A program made the position numbers and the translations under genes. From Cupriavidus nantongensis (GTDB taxonomy: Bacteria > Pseudomonadota > Gammaproteobacteria > Burkholderiales > Burkholderiaceae): a stretch of 64,000 nt of DNA. This document shows positions 63,305 through 64,000 of this stretch, in pieces. The DNA lies in assembly GCF_001598055.1 (NCBI RefSeq), contig NZ_CP014844.1:3127642-3191641 (forward strand), read 5' to 3'. The notes beneath the pieces were generated by a model. That model did not search any database. It saw only the letters and a program-made list of their open reading frames with translations, and was not told the origin of the DNA. Positions within the stretch are counted from its first letter, which is position 1, and every line of letters starts with the position of its first letter.

Positions 63305-64000
63305 CAGTCGGGCACCTGTACGGTATTGGCGGTGACGGTGATGGCGTTGCCGGGCGCAGGCGTGGCGGCGAACGGCGGCACATTGGACGGCAGCAGCGCC
63401 GGCGCCGGGGTGTTGAGGGTGCCGCCGCGCGGCGTGGTCCGCACCACCTGCGACGGCGGCAGCGCCTTGCCGCTGGTCAGGTTGTCGTAGACCGCGTCCA
63501 AAGCCCGGTTCAGGTAGACATGCAGCGGCACATAGCGGTTGCTATAGCCCGGCACCACGCCGATGAAGGCATCGAAATGCTGCGCATTCTCGACCTCGAC
63601 GTAGGACAGCTTGCTGGTCACGCCCTCCTGCTGGCGGTTCAGGCCCAGGTAGGGGCGCGAGGTATGGTTGACCGGCAGCAGCGCGTCGCTGCGCCCATGC
63701 ACGATCAGCGCCGGCTTGCCGCGCAGGTTGCCGTTGCGCAGCGTCAGCGCCTGGCCGGCCTGCAGCGCGAGTGCCGCCGCATCGGAGCCGGTCAGCAGGT
63801 TGCGCAGGCAGCTGGCGCCGTCGTAGTTGAGGTCGGCGCGCTGGGTCGACGCGGACACGGATGGCAGGTTCAGGTAGGGCCCGTGCTGCGGATCGCGGTC
63901 GTTGATCAGCTGGACCGGTGCCTGCGGCGGAATGCCGTTGCCGGTGGCGTACATCGACGCCAGCGCGGCCGGTGCAACGGCGGCGGGCTTCAGGTCGGTC
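63304..64000 (-). CDS. 3-Hydroxybutyrate oligomer hydrolase, C-terminal part (5' end beyond window)
   Basis: The last 230 or so residues of a large secreted-type hydrolase are visible: [58 protein letters not shown], and [20 protein letters not shown]. These match the D-(-)-3-hydroxybutyrate oligomer hydrolase of Cupriavidus (R. eutropha PhaZ-type enzyme), which cleaves soluble 3HB oligomers made from PHB. The Asp of GRSDALLP and the His of NAQHFD are likely members of the catalytic triad; the Ser would be upstream, outside the window. The frame stays open to position 64000. Confidence 0.85.
   Translation of the reverse strand, partial: TDLKPAAVAPAALASMYATGNGIPPQAPVQLINDRDPQHGPYLNLPSVSASTQRADLNYDGASCLRNLLTGSDAAALALQAGQALTLRNGNLRGKPALIVHGRSDALLPVNHTSRPYLGLNRQQEGVTSKLSYVEVENAQHFDAFIGVVPGYSNRYVPLHVYLNRALDAVYDNLTSGKALPPSQVVRTTPRGGTLNTPAPALLPSNVPPFAATPAPGNAITVTANTVQVPD

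Overview
The window reads as a Burkholderiales chromosome, most likely Cupriavidus. GC and codon use are high throughout. The right-hand part carries an SsuEADCB sulfonate operon, CysTWA with a CysB-type regulator, isocitrate lyase, ClpB and a 3-hydroxybutyrate oligomer hydrolase, the last typical of a polyhydroxybutyrate-making genus. The genus is an inference from gene content; no rRNA or tRNA gene is present to fix it.

Positions 1 to about 36,340 are the right-hand portion of an integrative conjugative element (ICE) of the Tn4371 family. Its integrase and left end lie outside the window. From the left: an excision and maintenance module (a single-ORF DUF6499/DUF2285 protein of the FseA type, an AlpA/RdfS-like HTH protein, RepA, ParA, a ribbon-helix-helix protein, DUF2840); then the TraF peptidase and the relaxase; then metal-resistance cargo (about 7.2-22.3 kb); then a LysR regulator, an EexN-like lipoprotein, the TraG coupling protein, and the type IV secretion operon trbBCDEJ-(trbK-like)-LFGI ending with a DUF2274 gene. 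Iteron-like repeats follow repA, and a nested hairpin follows the trb operon.

The cargo is a mosaic. One block holds a two-component system of the CzcRS/CopRS type and a DUF4148 secreted protein. A degraded second copy of the relaxase 3' end follows. Next comes a divergent metal locus. Leftward it encodes a His-rich exported protein, a HupE/UreJ-type permease and a membrane-anchored protein. Rightward it encodes a CsoR/RcnR sensor with an H-C-H-C (InrS-like) ligand pattern, an NreB-like MFS pump with a His-rich tail, a P-type ATPase with an unusual SPA transmembrane motif, another His-rich exported protein, and an RND efflux set (adaptor, pump, DUF3240, TolC). Nickel and/or cobalt is the best substrate guess.

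From 36.35 kb on, the chromosome is core-like and almost wholly on the minus strand: an M48 metalloprotease lipoprotein; a tiny membrane protein (the exception, on the plus strand); aceA; an alpha/beta hydrolase; a group of GGCT-like protein, RraA, TPP enzyme and MFS transporter; a kinase-LytTR fusion; an Mpo1-like membrane protein; and a long sulfur block read leftward as sbp, ssuE, ssuA, ssuD, ssuC, ssuB, a degenerate EAL protein, an RBBP9-like hydrolase, cysT, cysW, cysA, cysB-like. Then come a bacterioferritin-like gene, clpB behind a sigma-32 type promoter, a tandem MaoC hydratase, and the 3' part of an oligo-hydroxybutyrate hydrolase running off the window.

The observations I rate highest are the kinase-LytTR fusion with no receiver domain, the iteron and operator-like repeats of the ICE maintenance module, the relaxase relic inside the cargo, the nickel-type sensor beside a P-type ATPase with no cysteine in its metal-path motif, and the coupled degenerate-EAL/RBBP9 pair inside the sulfur cluster.
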